Shown here: one piece after another, positions 53,201 through 62,469 of the stretch
How the letters are laid out: each line of letters opens with the position of its first letter
Position numbering within the stretch: the first letter of the stretch is position 1
Source of the DNA: Chitinophagaceae bacterium
Lineage (GTDB): Bacteria > Bacteroidota > Bacteroidia > Chitinophagales > Chitinophagaceae
NCBI GenBank assembly: GCA_947447825.1
Contig: CANFLL010000005.1
Location: 1 to 64,000, forward strand
Direction of reading: 5' to 3'
DNA: 64,000 nucleotides
Position numbers and translations under genes: made by a program
The notes under the pieces: generated by a model
Databases searched by the model: none
What the model was told of the DNA's origin: nothing
The model's input: only the letters and a program-made list of their open reading frames with translations

Positions 53201-54613
53201 ATGTTTATTAAACAGTTTTATACTAACTGCCTTAGCGAATACGCTTACTATATTGAAAGTAATGGCGAGGCAGTAGTAATAGATCCATTAAGGGATGTTA
53301 AAGAATATATTAAGTTAGCCAACGAAAGAAAGGCAACCATTAAATATGTTTTAGAAACTCACTTTCATGCTGATTTTGTGAGTGGTCATCTTGATTTGGC
53401 AAAAGAAACTGGAGCATCCATCGTTTATGGTCCCAACACAAAAACTAATTATAAAGTTCATGTTGCTAAGGATGGGGAAGAATTTAAAATAGGCATTATT
53501 ACTATTAGATTACTGCATACACCAGGGCATACGCTAGAAAGCAGTTGCTATTTATTGCTTGATGAGAATGCCCAAAGCCATGCATTATTTACAGGAGATA
53601 CCTTATTTATTGGCGATGTAGGCAGGCCTGATCTTTCTCAAAGTGATGAGTTGCCTGTTAATGATCTTGCTGGATTATTGTACGAAAGCATAAGATTTAA
53701 AATTTTACCGCTCAATGATAATGTTATTATTTATCCTGGTCATGGGGCGGGGAGTAGTTGTGGTAAAAATCTTTCCAAGGAAAGTATCAGTACAATTGGA
53801 GAGCAAAAGCAGCATAACTATGCGCTTAAAGAGCAGCTTAAAGAAGAATTTATAAAAGCCGTAACAGAGGGATTGGTGGCACCTCCCAAATATTTCCCCA
53901 TTAATGCGATGATAAATAAAGAAGGATATGAAAGTTTGAGCAGTATATTAAATACTGGGCTTACCAAACTTTCTGTAACAACATTTAAAGCCCATATCAG
54001 TGATGATGAATATGTAGTTTTAGACACAAGGGCAACAGCCGATTTTGTGCAAGGATTTGTTCCTGGTTCATTATACGTAGGGCTTGAAGGCCGTTTTGCC
54101 GAATGGGCAGCTAGCATATTGCCTTTCGATAAAACTATTTTGCTAATCACAGAAGCTGGTAAAGAAGAGGAAACCATTACTCGATTGGCAAGAGTAGGAT
54201 TTGAGAAGATGGGTGGTTTTTTGGAAGGGGGCTATGAAGCTTGGGTTAATGCCGGTGAACAAATTGATTTAATAATTGATGTAGAAGTTGATGAACTAGC
54301 AATGGACATTGAGTTCGACACGAATTTAGTTGTGCTTGATGTTAGGAAAGAGGCTGAATATGATAATGGTCATTTGCAGGAATCTATAAACATACCCTTA
54401 GAAAATTTAGTGGATCCTGGAACCATGGCCGACTTTGATGATAACCATAACATTTATGTGCATTGCGGTGGTGGGTATAGGAGTGTGATTGCTTGTTCAT
54501 TATTAAAAAAACAAGGCATTCACAACATTAGAAATGTAAATGGTGGATGGGATGCTATTTCTGAACTGAAAAGTAAATTTAAAATAATAAAAACAGAAGC
54601 ATCACTCAATTAG
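53201..54613 (+). CDS. metallo-beta-lactamase-fold hydrolase fused to two rhodanese domains
   Basis: The 470-residue protein combines an MBL domain (about 1-240) with metal motif THFHADFVSGH, HTPGHTLES, FTGDTLFIGDVGRPD and YPGHGAGSSCG, with rhodanese domain 1 (about 260-350) and 2 (about 370-465). Rhodanese 1 lacks a catalytic Cys (ILLITEAGKEE in the loop position); rhodanese 2 has it in YVHCGGGYRS. The MBL part is closest to persulfide dioxygenases (ETHE1/CstB type), which oxidise glutathione or bacillithiol persulfide to sulfite. With ytxJ in the window, bacillithiol persulfide is a plausible substrate. Terminator at 54636. Confidence 0.9.
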   Translation: MFIKQFYTNCLSEYAYYIESNGEAVVIDPLRDVKEYIKLANERKATIKYVLETHFHADFVSGHLDLAKETGASIVYGPNTKTNYKVHVAKDGEEFKIGIITIRLLHTPGHTLESSCYLLLDENAQSHALFTGDTLFIGDVGRPDLSQSDELPVNDLAGLLYESIRFKILPLNDNVIIYPGHGAGSSCGKNLSKESISTIGEQKQHNYALKEQLKEEFIKAVTEGLVAPPKYFPINAMINKEGYESLSSILNTGLTKLSVTTFKAHISDDEYVVLDTRATADFVQGFVPGSLYVGLEGRFAEWAASILPFDKTILLITEAGKEEETITRLARVGFEKMGGFLEGGYEAWVNAGEQIDLIIDVEVDELAMDIEFDTNLVVLDVRKEAEYDNGHLQESINIPLENLVDPGTMADFDDNHNIYVHCGGGYRSVIACSLLKKQGIHNIRNVNGGWDAISELKSKFKIIKTEASLN

Positions 54614-54635
54614 CAGCGTGTATCTTTTTGTTGTT

Positions 54636-54676
54636 AACCTCTCGAATTGTAAATACTTCGAGAGGTTTTATTTTTG
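54636..54676 (+). terminator. Rho-independent terminator
   Basis: AACCTCTCGAA (54636-54646) and TTCGAGAGGTT (54657-54667) form a perfect 11-bp stem with a 10-nt loop, followed by TTATTTTTG. It is 22 bp past the rhodanese gene. Confidence 0.85.
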
Positions 54677-54757
54677 AATAGGTTCGGTAAAATTCTCATT
54701 AATCAAATTAAAAACAAAAGCTTCTATACATCATTGAACATAATAAATTAAGCTCCA

Positions 54758-55393
54758 TTGATTGCTCCAGATTATTACCAAACCTTAAATGTATCGCCTA
54801 ATGCTACTGCCGATGAAATTAAAAAGGCATATAGAAAGCTTGCCTTAAAGTACCATCCCGACGTGGCAGGGGAAGATGTTGGAGCTGCTGATAAATTTAG
54901 AAATATAAAAGCCGCTTATGATGTTTTAAGTAATGATAAAACAAGGCAAGCCTATCATTACAAACATTTTTATACTGACGTTAAGGAGCAACCCATTGTT
55001 ACTGCCAAAAGCATAGCTGAAAAAGTAGCAGATTTAGCAAAGTTTACATCAGCTTTAGATCCTTATAGATTAGACCATGAAGGATTGTGTGATCAGATTG
55101 TTCAACTGTTAAACATACACAACCTGAATGTTTTGTTTCAATCTAAGGAGGCTGAATTAATTAAATCAATCATTTTAAATACCTTAAAGTGTACACAACT
55201 TCTGCCTTATGAAATGGTTCTTTCCATACATGAAACCCTCATTAAACTTGCAGATAAAAATGAAAGCTTAATTAAAACTATCCATCAAGAAACATTGCTT
55301 CAAAAGAGGTTGCATTATTGGGATAAATACAAATTTTCTCTAGCAATATTCATTGCATTGCTGCTGTGTTTTATCTTTTTTCTATTAGTATAA
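54758..55393 (+). CDS. J-domain protein with C-terminal membrane helix
   Basis: The 211-residue protein starts at a TTG (54758), immediately before the J domain ([38 protein letters not shown], with the essential HPD). The J domain ends near residue 70 ([10 protein letters not shown]). A helical region of about 115 residues follows, then one membrane helix at the extreme C-terminus (about 190-210, [20 protein letters not shown]). It should recruit DnaK to the inner membrane on the cytoplasmic side. It converges with the PP2C gene. Confidence 0.88.
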   Translation: MIAPDYYQTLNVSPNATADEIKKAYRKLALKYHPDVAGEDVGAADKFRNIKAAYDVLSNDKTRQAYHYKHFYTDVKEQPIVTAKSIAEKVADLAKFTSALDPYRLDHEGLCDQIVQLLNIHNLNVLFQSKEAELIKSIILNTLKCTQLLPYEMVLSIHETLIKLADKNESLIKTIHQETLLQKRLHYWDKYKFSLAIFIALLLCFIFFLLV

Positions 55394-55398
55394 GCACA

Positions 55399-56160
55399 TT
55401 ACCAGTATTTCATATACCTAATTATGGCAATGGAAATATTGTCATTACCTCCTACTTTCTTTGCTTTTTCCGTAAGTTTTAAATAGCCATTTTCGGTGTT
55501 TAGTTCTCCTGCAATTTCTTCATCAGTTAGCTCCTTCGTTAATCCGTCGGTACAAATAAGTAAACAATCATCATCATTTAATTTTGTTGTTACTTCTTTA
55601 AAATCAATGAAAATTTCTTTTTCCGCACCAAAAGCATTGGTAATGGCTGTTTTAATGGCTGTTTCATTTCCCTTTAATTCTTGCAAAGAGTGGTCGCGGG
55701 ATAATCTTTTAAGTTCTTTTTTTGCGCTGCTATATAAATATATGCGGCTATCTCCAACATGGATTAAGAATATTTTTTTATTATAAAAAAGAACACCAGA
55801 AAAGGTTGAAGCCATTCCTTTTTTTGATGAATCATTTTTACCTTCATCCAGCATGCAGTCATGGATTGTTTTTGAGGTAGCAACAAAATAGCTTTTAATA
55901 ATTGGCGAACGCAAGTTTGATGGAAGCTCTTTCACCGCTTTTGCCATAAGCTGAATAACATATTCGCTTGCAAACTCCCCACTTTTATGCCCCCCTAATC
56001 CATCTGCCACCGCAATAATAAAGGGATGGTCATAAGTGTTGAAATCAAATTCATATCTCTTGGTTCCATCTCTCAGTAAATCGTTTCCTACCAGTATCAT
56101 GTCCTCATTAGAAGATCGAACAATACCTCTATCTGAAACAGCTTCAATAACAAGCTTCAT
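55399..56160 (-). CDS. PP2C-family serine/threonine phosphatase
   Basis: The 253-residue protein has the PP2C motifs: SDRGIVRSSNEDM, IIAVADGLGGHKSGEFAS, SKKGMASTFSGVLF, HVGDSRIYLY, LLICTDGLTKELTDEEI and GGNDNISIAI. Metal-binding Asp residues are in ADGLGG, CTDG and GNDN. There is no membrane helix, so it is cytoplasmic. No Ser/Thr kinase or FHA gene is next to it. The substrate is unknown. Confidence 0.92.
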   Translation of the reverse strand: MKLVIEAVSDRGIVRSSNEDMILVGNDLLRDGTKRYEFDFNTYDHPFIIAVADGLGGHKSGEFASEYVIQLMAKAVKELPSNLRSPIIKSYFVATSKTIHDCMLDEGKNDSSKKGMASTFSGVLFYNKKIFLIHVGDSRIYLYSSAKKELKRLSRDHSLQELKGNETAIKTAITNAFGAEKEIFIDFKEVTTKLNDDDCLLICTDGLTKELTDEEIAGELNTENGYLKLTEKAKKVGGNDNISIAIIRYMKYW

Positions 56161-56688
56161 TATTTTATAATTTGAGTTTCATTGTTGCACAAACGCCAAG
56201 AGCTATAAATGCAAAAGGGTTATAAACATATTAATTTTTCAAAAATAACTATAATCATAATGCACCAAAAAACTTTTATCACTTATTACTACCCTATAAC
56301 CAGCAAACAGCAAAACTCTAATACTATTAAAGAGGTAGTTTTTGTAATTCTTCAGGGGTTATTTATCACGAAGTATTCAAGGAAAAAACTAAGTCCACCA
56401 AGGTTTAGAGTCCCTAAATGGTAGTTATGAAGAAATATAACAACACAATCCTTGTGTTCTTGGTGAAAGCCTTAGTGACCTTTATGGTAAAGTATCCCCT
56501 GAATAGTTACGTTTTTGCTAATGTGCTTTAGCCTAAAGTCTGAAATAAATGGTTCGTGTTTTAACTAATCACTTTCATCATGCTTTATTTCAGTGATGAT
56601 TGGTTTTATTGGGGCAATGACATTTTATTTATCCATCTTATAACTCCAGTTCCTTTCCTTTGCCATTTCAAACAGTTAATATTTCATT
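56161..56688. other. ~530-bp divergent spacer with MITE-like copy 2
   Basis: The spacer contains the 165-bp element at 56345-56509. A short frame at 56209-56424 runs into the element and ends there; it has no family match and is not called. The region before the thiolase (56510-56688) is AT-rich. Confidence 0.6.
56345..56509. repeat. MITE-like 165-bp element, copy 2 (inverted)
   Basis: This copy is in the opposite orientation to copy 1 (8242-8406). The left end is TAATTCTTCAGGGGTTATTT and the right end in reverse complement is TAACTATTCAGGGGATAC. Shared internal words with copy 1 in reverse complement include GGTCACTAAGGCTT, ATTTCTTCATAACTACCATT, GACTCTAAACCTT and CTTAGTTTTTTCCTTG. The length is exactly the same. 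Confidence 0.78.
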
Positions 56689-57882
56689 ATGCAAACAGCT
56701 TATATAATAGATGCAGTGCGCACGCCCATTGGTAAATATGGTGGCAAGCTTGCTTCAGTTCGGGCAGATGATTTATTGTCGGTTGCAATTAAGGCTTTGG
56801 TAGCCAGAAACCCTGCAATTGATGTAAACCAGATTGAAGATGTCATTATTGGCGACAGTAATCAAGCCGGCGAAGATTGTAGAGATGTGGCAAGAATGGG
56901 TGCATTGCTTGCAGGATTACCAGTTTCGGTGGGTGGAAATACCGTAAATAGACTTTGTGCCAGTGGTATGCAAGCAATTATGGATGCTGCCCGTGCCATT
57001 ATGTGTGGCGAAGGAATGCTGTACATTGCTGGTGGTGTGGAAAGCATGACGCGTGCTCCTTATATTGTTCCCAAAAGTGTGGGTGCTTTTAACCGCAATA
57101 TGGAAATGGTAGACAGTACAATTGGTTGGCGGTTGACAAATCAAAAGCTTGCAAGCCTTTACCATCCTTACAATATGGGCGAAACAGCAGAAAATATTGC
57201 CAAACAATGGAACATTAGCCGTGAGGCGCAAGACCTTTTTGCTTTTCAATCGCAACAGAAATATGCTGCTGCACTAACAGCAGGAAAATGGATTGATGAA
57301 TTAATTCCAGTTCCTCTTTCAGAGAATTCTTTGCCTACCTATTTTTCTGTTGATGAACAACCTCGGTCAACTACATTAGAAAGATTGGCGGCATTAAGAC
57401 CCGCTTTTGCCAAAGGTGGTAGCGTTACGGCTGGCAATAGTAGTGGCATTAATGATGGGGCATCGGCATTGTTGTTGGCAAGCGAAGAAGCTGTTAAGCT
57501 ATTTAATTTGAAGCCTATTGCCCGGGTGGTAAGTATGGCAATTGCTGGTGTGCATCCAGACATTATGGGAACAGGGCCAATTCCCGCCACACAAAAAGCA
57601 TTGAAAAGGGCAGGGTTGTCTGTAAATGAAATTGGGTTAATTGAACTTTGTGAAGCATTTTCCGTGCAGTGCATTGCCTGTATGCAGGATTTAGGATTGA
57701 ATGAAGAGATGATTAATGTGAATGGTGGCTCAATAGCATTGGGGAATCCCTTGGGAAGCAGTGGTGCTAGAATAGTGGGAACATTAGTTCATGAAATGAA
57801 GCGCAGGCAAAATAAGTACGGGCTTGCTACTATGTGTGTGGGCGTTGGGCAAGGTGCAGCAATGATTGTAGAGGGATTGTGA
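56689..57882 (+). CDS. thiolase-family protein with altered active site
   Basis: The 397-residue protein is thiolase-like over its whole length: AYIIDAVRTPIGKYGGKLASVRADDLL, the nucleophile in RLCASGMQ (Cys90) and the second Cys in CVGVGQGAAMI (Cys383). Two residues strictly conserved in degradative and biosynthetic thiolases are changed: the Asn/His of the N-E-A-F motif is Cys321 (ELCEAFSVQ), and the catalytic His of G-H-P is Asn353 (ALGNPLGSSGAR). Sequence context otherwise resembles 3-oxoadipyl-CoA/acetyl-CoA thiolases. It may be inactive or catalyse a changed reaction. It is a lone gene, with array D directly downstream. Confidence 0.85.
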   Translation: MQTAYIIDAVRTPIGKYGGKLASVRADDLLSVAIKALVARNPAIDVNQIEDVIIGDSNQAGEDCRDVARMGALLAGLPVSVGGNTVNRLCASGMQAIMDAARAIMCGEGMLYIAGGVESMTRAPYIVPKSVGAFNRNMEMVDSTIGWRLTNQKLASLYHPYNMGETAENIAKQWNISREAQDLFAFQSQQKYAAALTAGKWIDELIPVPLSENSLPTYFSVDEQPRSTTLERLAALRPAFAKGGSVTAGNSSGINDGASALLLASEEAVKLFNLKPIARVVSMAIAGVHPDIMGTGPIPATQKALKRAGLSVNEIGLIELCEAFSVQCIACMQDLGLNEEMINVNGGSIALGNPLGSSGARIVGTLVHEMKRRQNKYGLATMCVGVGQGAAMIVEGL

Positions 57883-57917
57883 TGATTAACAGATTCGGGG
57901 TGTATTATCAATAAAAT

Positions 57918-58253
57918 AAGATTGTCAATCGATACATTCAGAATTTATTCTCAATACAAACAGATTGCTAATCGATACAATCGTAATGTATTCTCAATAA
58001 AATCAGATTGTCCATCGACACATCAGAATCTATTCACAATACAAACAGATTGTCAATCGACACAATCGGAGTGTATTCTCAATACAATCAGACTGTATCT
58101 TCAATACAATCGAAGTGTATTCTCAATACAAACAGATTGTCAATCGATACAATCGGAGTGTATTCTCAATACAAACAGACTGTATCTTCAATACAATCGA
58201 AGTGTATTCTCAATACAAACGGATTGTTTAACGACACAATCGGAGTGTATTCA
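57918..58253. repeat. tandem array D, double unit of about 43 bp (2 x 21-22)
   Basis: GATTG (or GACTG) recurs at 57920, 57963, 58006, 58048, 58091, 58135, 58178 and 58222, spaced by 42-44 bp. Each double unit consists of a first palindrome, GATTG-TCAATCGATA-CAATC, and a second, TGTATT-CTC-AATACA. The cores vary between units. Unlike arrays A-C, the period is not exact, so frames do not stay open over the full length in any one reading. Confidence 0.88.
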
Positions 58254-58300
58254 TGCCAAATGATTTACTAGAAATAATAGCCAGATTGAAGAGAAAACAA

Positions 58301-58337
58301 AAAGAGGGACACAACCAAAATGATTATGCCCCTCTTT
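58301..58337 (-). terminator. probable terminator of bcp
   Basis: On the minus strand AAAGAGGG (58337-58330) and CCCTCTTT (58308-58301) form an 8-bp stem around a 21-nt loop, followed by TTGTTTTC. The long loop makes it weak. Confidence 0.5.
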
Positions 58338-58355
58338 GTCTTAAAAATTAATTCT

Positions 58356-58823
58356 TTATGCTTCGTTCCAAGCTGCCAAAATTTCTTCTGTATGATTTTT
58401 TGTATCAGGCTTGGTAATGATTTTTTTAATTTTACCCAATTCGTCTATCAAAAAAGTTGTTCTCGTAGTACCCATATAGGTTTTACCCATGAACTTCTTT
58501 TCTCCCCACAAATTATAAGCATCCACTATTTTCTTTTCTTCATCAGAAACCAAAGGAAAAGGAAGGGTGAACTTTTCTTCGAACTTTTTGTGGCTTTTAA
58601 CAGAGTCAACACTCACGCCAATAACCTGAAAACCTTGCTCTATCAACTCGGTGTAGTTGTCGCGAAGATTGCATGCTTGTGCAGTACATCCTGGAGTATC
58701 ATCTTTTGGATAAAAATATAAAACTACTTTTTTGCCTAAGTAGTCTTTTAAAGCAATCGTTTTTCCATTTTGATCCAATGCTTTAAATGCTGGAGCTTTT
58801 ACTCCTTCTTTCAATATTGCCAT
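58356..58823 (-). CDS. bcp: thioredoxin-dependent thiol peroxidase (BCP/PrxQ)
   Basis: The 155-residue peroxiredoxin has the peroxidatic Cys in TPGCTAQACNLRDNY (about Cys44), with the resolving Cys five residues later (CTAQAC), the PrxQ/BCP arrangement. Other motifs are KVVLYFYPKDDTPG and TYMGTTRTTFLIDELGKIKKII. It reduces hydrogen and organic peroxides in the cytoplasm with thioredoxin. It converges with the thiolase across array D. No regulator is adjacent. Confidence 0.95.
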   Translation of the reverse strand: MAILKEGVKAPAFKALDQNGKTIALKDYLGKKVVLYFYPKDDTPGCTAQACNLRDNYTELIEQGFQVIGVSVDSVKSHKKFEEKFTLPFPLVSDEEKKIVDAYNLWGEKKFMGKTYMGTTRTTFLIDELGKIKKIITKPDTKNHTEEILAAWNEA

Positions 58824-59092
58824 AACTCTAAATTAACTTTTTGTTGTAATAAAAATAAATGCTAATATGTTTTGGGCGAAAAGTAACTTTTGTTATTCAC
58901 ATATAGTTGTTTGTATTAAACTAAGTGTCATAAAAAGCCCGATATTGTAATAAATTTAACATATAGAGCAGTAAATGGTTGCATTTACCTTTTATTTTTA
59001 TTTAATTTTCAACAATAAGCTATAATTGCAATATTATTTGAATTGGAAGTGATGTCGATTATATCTTTTAATTTATAAACAGTAGGAATAAC

Positions 59093-59746
59093 ATGGTAGT
59101 GAATTTGAGTGATGCGCATAGTTTGGTGAGTAATTGGGTTGCTGAATTGAGAGATGTAGAGATACAAAAAGATAGACTTCGCTTTAGAAGAAACCTAGAA
59201 AGAATTGGGGAGATTGCGGCTTATGAGTTAAGCAAAATATTGCCTTATAAAGAAGTTGAAGTGCAAACACCACTAGGCGTTCACACTAGTAAAGTACTAA
59301 ATGAACAACCTGTTTTGGCAACAATTCTGCGTGCTGGCTTACCATTGCATCATGGCATGCTTAATTACTTTGATAAAGCAGATAATGCCTTTGTTTCTGC
59401 TTATAGAAAACATAAAGATGATGGTAGCTTCGAGATAAGTTTAGATTATTTGAGTTGTCCGTCATTAGATAATAAAATATTAATAATAAGCGATCCAATG
59501 CTTGCCACTGGTGCATCTTTGGCTAAAACAATTCAATATCTTAACGGAATAGGCAATCCTAGTAAAATTTATGTAGTGTGTGCCATTGCCAGCTCTGTAG
59601 GTATTGAATACTTGCAAAAAGAGTGTGGTGAAGATGTTAAAATTTGGTGTGGAGACATAGATAATGAGATAACAGGAAAGGGATATATCGTTCCAGGATT
59701 GGGTGATGCTGGAGATTTAGCTTATGGAACTAAAATACAGTATTAG
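59093..59746 (+). CDS. upp: uracil phosphoribosyltransferase
   Basis: The 217-residue PRTase converts uracil and PRPP into UMP. It has LRDVEIQKDRLRFRRNLERIGEI (family N-terminus), ILRAGLPLHHGMLNYF, the PRPP loop in ILIISDPMLATGASLAKTI and the uracil-binding GYIVPGLGDAGDLAYG at the C-terminus. The length is normal. It stands alone; the downstream PorP gene has its own leader. Confidence 0.95.
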   Translation: MVVNLSDAHSLVSNWVAELRDVEIQKDRLRFRRNLERIGEIAAYELSKILPYKEVEVQTPLGVHTSKVLNEQPVLATILRAGLPLHHGMLNYFDKADNAFVSAYRKHKDDGSFEISLDYLSCPSLDNKILIISDPMLATGASLAKTIQYLNGIGNPSKIYVVCAIASSVGIEYLQKECGEDVKIWCGDIDNEITGKGYIVPGLGDAGDLAYGTKIQY

Positions 59747-59882
59747 CAGAATAGAATATCTATTATATTTGTTCCTTTATATTGTCAAATGAAATTCTAA
59801 TAAATAAGTTTCGAAAAATTACATTTTTGCATAACGTTTGCTCTAGTTCCATAATTCAATTAATAACTTTAATTAATAACAA

Positions 59883-60905
59883 ATGAAAAAATTATTCAAG
59901 CTCCTGCTACTAACAATTTTGTGTAGTAAATTATACGCTCAGGATCCTCACTTCTCTCAATTCTTTTCCTCTCCCTTAACATTGAATCCTGCTTTCACTG
60001 GAAAGTTTGATGGAGCTGTAAGGTTTTCAGGGAATTACAGAAACCAATGGCCTTCAATAAACAATGCGTTCATTACAACTACTGGTTCAGTAGATTTTCA
60101 TGTTGGTAAGAAAATAATCCCAAATAATGATAATTGGGGTGTTGGTGCTGTTTTTTTAAGCGACAATAGTGCTGGTGGAGCAGTAAATTATAATTATTTT
60201 AGTCTTTCTTCTGCTTACCATAAAGGTTTGGATGAAGATGGATTTCACCAATTGAGTGGCGGTGTTCAGCTAACTTATGCCAACATGTATATAAATACCA
60301 ATGTTCTAAATTTCGAAGATCAGCTACATGCAGATGGGTTTTCTGGTACAACCAACGAGCTTTTGAGTGGTTCAAATCTATCAACAAATTATCTTGATTT
60401 GAATGCTGGGTTACTATACAGTGGAAGCACAAACGATAGAAATAATTTTTATGGTGGTGTAAGTGTTTACCATATAAATAAGCCAACACAAAAGTTTTCT
60501 GGAAGCAAAGATACTTCTGGTGGATATAGCCTTAATCCGAGGGCTACTATTCATGCTGGAACTTATTTTGCTGTAGGGCCTGCAGCTACATTACATTTTA
60601 GTGGTATTCAAACATTTCAAGGAGGTGCAAGTGAAACTGTTATTGGTGGTGCAATACAATTTATTACAAATCCAGAAGCAGAAACAAAACAAACTAGTCT
60701 ATACTTAGGTAGTTGGATTCGTTTAAAAGATGCCATTATTCCTTATTTGGGTTTAGAATATAATGATGTTCGCTTAGGAATTACGTACGATGTTAATACT
60801 TCAGCTCTTAAAACAGCTAGTAATGGTAATGGTGGTATTGAAATTTCAGCCATGTACATCTACAGACCTAGCACTGATAAACCAATCAACTGTCCAAAGT
60901 TTTAA
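59883..60905 (+). CDS. PorP/SprF-family type IX secretion membrane protein
   Basis: The 340-residue protein has a signal peptide (MKKLFKLLLLTILCSKLYAQ) followed by DPHFSQFFSSPLTLNPAFTGKFDGAVRFSGNYRNQWPSI, the PorP/SprF signature. The rest is a beta-barrel of alternating strands. SprF-type proteins help specific T9SS cargo, such as gliding adhesins, cross the outer membrane; PorP itself is part of the general apparatus. No large adhesin gene is next to it, so the partner is unknown. The T9SS cargo protein at 13682 has a type A, not type B, sorting domain. Confidence 0.92.
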   Translation: MKKLFKLLLLTILCSKLYAQDPHFSQFFSSPLTLNPAFTGKFDGAVRFSGNYRNQWPSINNAFITTTGSVDFHVGKKIIPNNDNWGVGAVFLSDNSAGGAVNYNYFSLSSAYHKGLDEDGFHQLSGGVQLTYANMYINTNVLNFEDQLHADGFSGTTNELLSGSNLSTNYLDLNAGLLYSGSTNDRNNFYGGVSVYHINKPTQKFSGSKDTSGGYSLNPRATIHAGTYFAVGPAATLHFSGIQTFQGGASETVIGGAIQFITNPEAETKQTSLYLGSWIRLKDAIIPYLGLEYNDVRLGITYDVNTSALKTASNGNGGIEISAMYIYRPSTDKPINCPKF

Positions 60906-61061
60906 AAGGAAACCTGTCAATACTACGGGTTATTAGTTTAAACATTATAGGATAAGTGCTTGTTTTAGTAGTTAAAACAGTCAACTTGTCGTTTGTTTTC
61001 TTTTGCATAAATTTTGAAAAGGAGGCATAACGATAGAGAACTTTAAATTAAATAAGAATAA

Positions 61062-61760
61062 ATGAATATTGGAAAAGAATTTGAAAAGTATGCTGTAAAG
61101 CATAAAGGCATAAGTAGCAGTACATTACATAATTATCAAGCACACTTCAACCCTACCAATCTTACCCCCTACATTATTGAAGAAAGACCAATGAATATTG
61201 CTCAAATGGACGTATTCAGTAGGCTAATGATGGATAGAATTATCTTTTTAGGTGAAGGTATTAATGACTACGTGGCAAATATCATTACGGCTCAGTTGCT
61301 TTTCATGGAAAGCGTAGACCGAACAAGGGATATTCAAATGTATATTAATAGTCCCGGTGGAAGTGTTTATGCAGGACTTGGTGTGTATGATACAATGCAA
61401 TTTATTAGTCCGGATGTAAGCACAATTTGTACAGGTATTGCGGCAAGCATGGGTGCAGTTTTGCTTTGTGCAGGTGTTAAAGGAAAACGTACTGCACTTA
61501 AACATAGCCGTATTATGCTACATCAACCAAGTGGTGCAATAGGTGGACAAGCAACAGATATTGAAATTACTGCTAGAGAAATAAAGAAATTGAAAGTTGA
61601 ACTTTATGAAGTAATTGCAGCACATAGTGGTAAAACTATTGAAACAGTTTCGGTTGATTGTGACAGGGATTATTGGATGAAAGCAGAAGAAGCAAAAGAA
61701 TATGGCATTGTTGATGAAGTTCTTTTTATGAATCCAAGAAAAGCAGATGCCCTTAAATAA
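61062..61760 (+). CDS. clpP: ClpP protease subunit 1
   Basis: The 232-residue serine protease has the catalytic Ser in GIAASMGAV, His in MLHQPSG and Asp in DCDRDYWM. The N-terminus has an extra 40 residues before NIAQMDVFSRLMMDRIIFLGEGI, probably including a propeptide. It is followed 46 bp downstream by a second clpP. ClpP forms a tetradecamer that works with ClpX. The trigger factor gene, which often precedes clpP, is not here; a PorP gene does. Confidence 0.95.
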   Translation: MNIGKEFEKYAVKHKGISSSTLHNYQAHFNPTNLTPYIIEERPMNIAQMDVFSRLMMDRIIFLGEGINDYVANIITAQLLFMESVDRTRDIQMYINSPGGSVYAGLGVYDTMQFISPDVSTICTGIAASMGAVLLCAGVKGKRTALKHSRIMLHQPSGAIGGQATDIEITAREIKKLKVELYEVIAAHSGKTIETVSVDCDRDYWMKAEEAKEYGIVDEVLFMNPRKADALK

Positions 61761-61806
61761 ATTTGTAAGGGAAAGTATTAATTAGTAAATAGATAAATTT
61801 TATAGA

Positions 61807-62445
61807 ATGATTCAATCAATATATGATTCACGCCCTTATTTAATGGAAGATGAGGATGATGAAAAGCCAAGGGATGAAAAGCAAGAACAAATAGGCTCTG
61901 CCACCATGAAGAAGATGGAAAAGCTTTTCTTTGAGAAAAGATCAATTTATTTGTGGGGTGTTGTTGATGATAAAAGTGCAAAAGATATTGTAACCAAGTT
62001 GTTACTTTTAGATGCTGACAAGCCAGGTAAAGAAATCAAATTATACATTAATAGCCCAGGTGGTGTAGTAACTAGTGGAATGGTTATGTATGATACTATT
62101 AAACTAATTTCTAGCCCAGTTAGTACTATCTGTATGGGCTTGGCGGCAAGCATGGGTTCCATTTTATTGAGCGTTGGCACAAAGGGCAAAAGATTTATAT
62201 ACCCTCATGGAGAGGTGATGATTCATCAACCTAGCATTGGTGGTCACTTTCAAGCAACTAGTGCCGACATAGAAATTCAGGCTGAACAAATAAGAAAAAC
62301 TAAAGAAATAGGTGCTAAAATATTAGCGGAGAATTGTGGTAAAACAGTAGAACAAATAATGAAAGACTTTGATAGAGACTACTGGATGGATGCAAAAGAA
62401 GCTGTTGAATATGGAATAGCGGATGCTATTTTGGATAAGTTATAA
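61807..62445 (+). CDS. clpP: ClpP protease subunit 2
   Basis: The 212-residue second subunit has Ser in GLAASMGSI, His in MIHQPSI and Asp in DFDRDYWM, so the triad is intact. It has an acidic N-terminal stretch (EDEDDEKPRDEKQE) not found in subunit 1. Identity between the two is only moderate, so they are old paralogs and may form mixed rings. A terminator follows at 62470, before clpX. Confidence 0.95.
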   Translation: MIQSIYDSRPYLMEDEDDEKPRDEKQEQIGSATMKKMEKLFFEKRSIYLWGVVDDKSAKDIVTKLLLLDADKPGKEIKLYINSPGGVVTSGMVMYDTIKLISSPVSTICMGLAASMGSILLSVGTKGKRFIYPHGEVMIHQPSIGGHFQATSADIEIQAEQIRKTKEIGAKILAENCGKTVEQIMKDFDRDYWMDAKEAVEYGIADAILDKL

Positions 62446-62469
62446 AAGGTTTACAATACGCTAATATTT

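Larger units (their letters stand above)
57883..58355. other. convergent spacer with tandem array D and a terminator
   Basis: Array D takes up 57918-58253, followed by a weak terminator at 58301-58337 for bcp. Reading frames through the array are repeat-derived. Confidence 0.7.

Noticed and set aside
56209..56424. 71-residue frame upstream of the thiolase
   Set aside because: Half of it lies in the MITE-like element and it has no recognisable domain.
57922..58271. Two overlapping frames through array D
   Set aside because: Both are repeat translations (Ser, Gln, Tyr, Cys-rich), and two frames open at once argues against coding.
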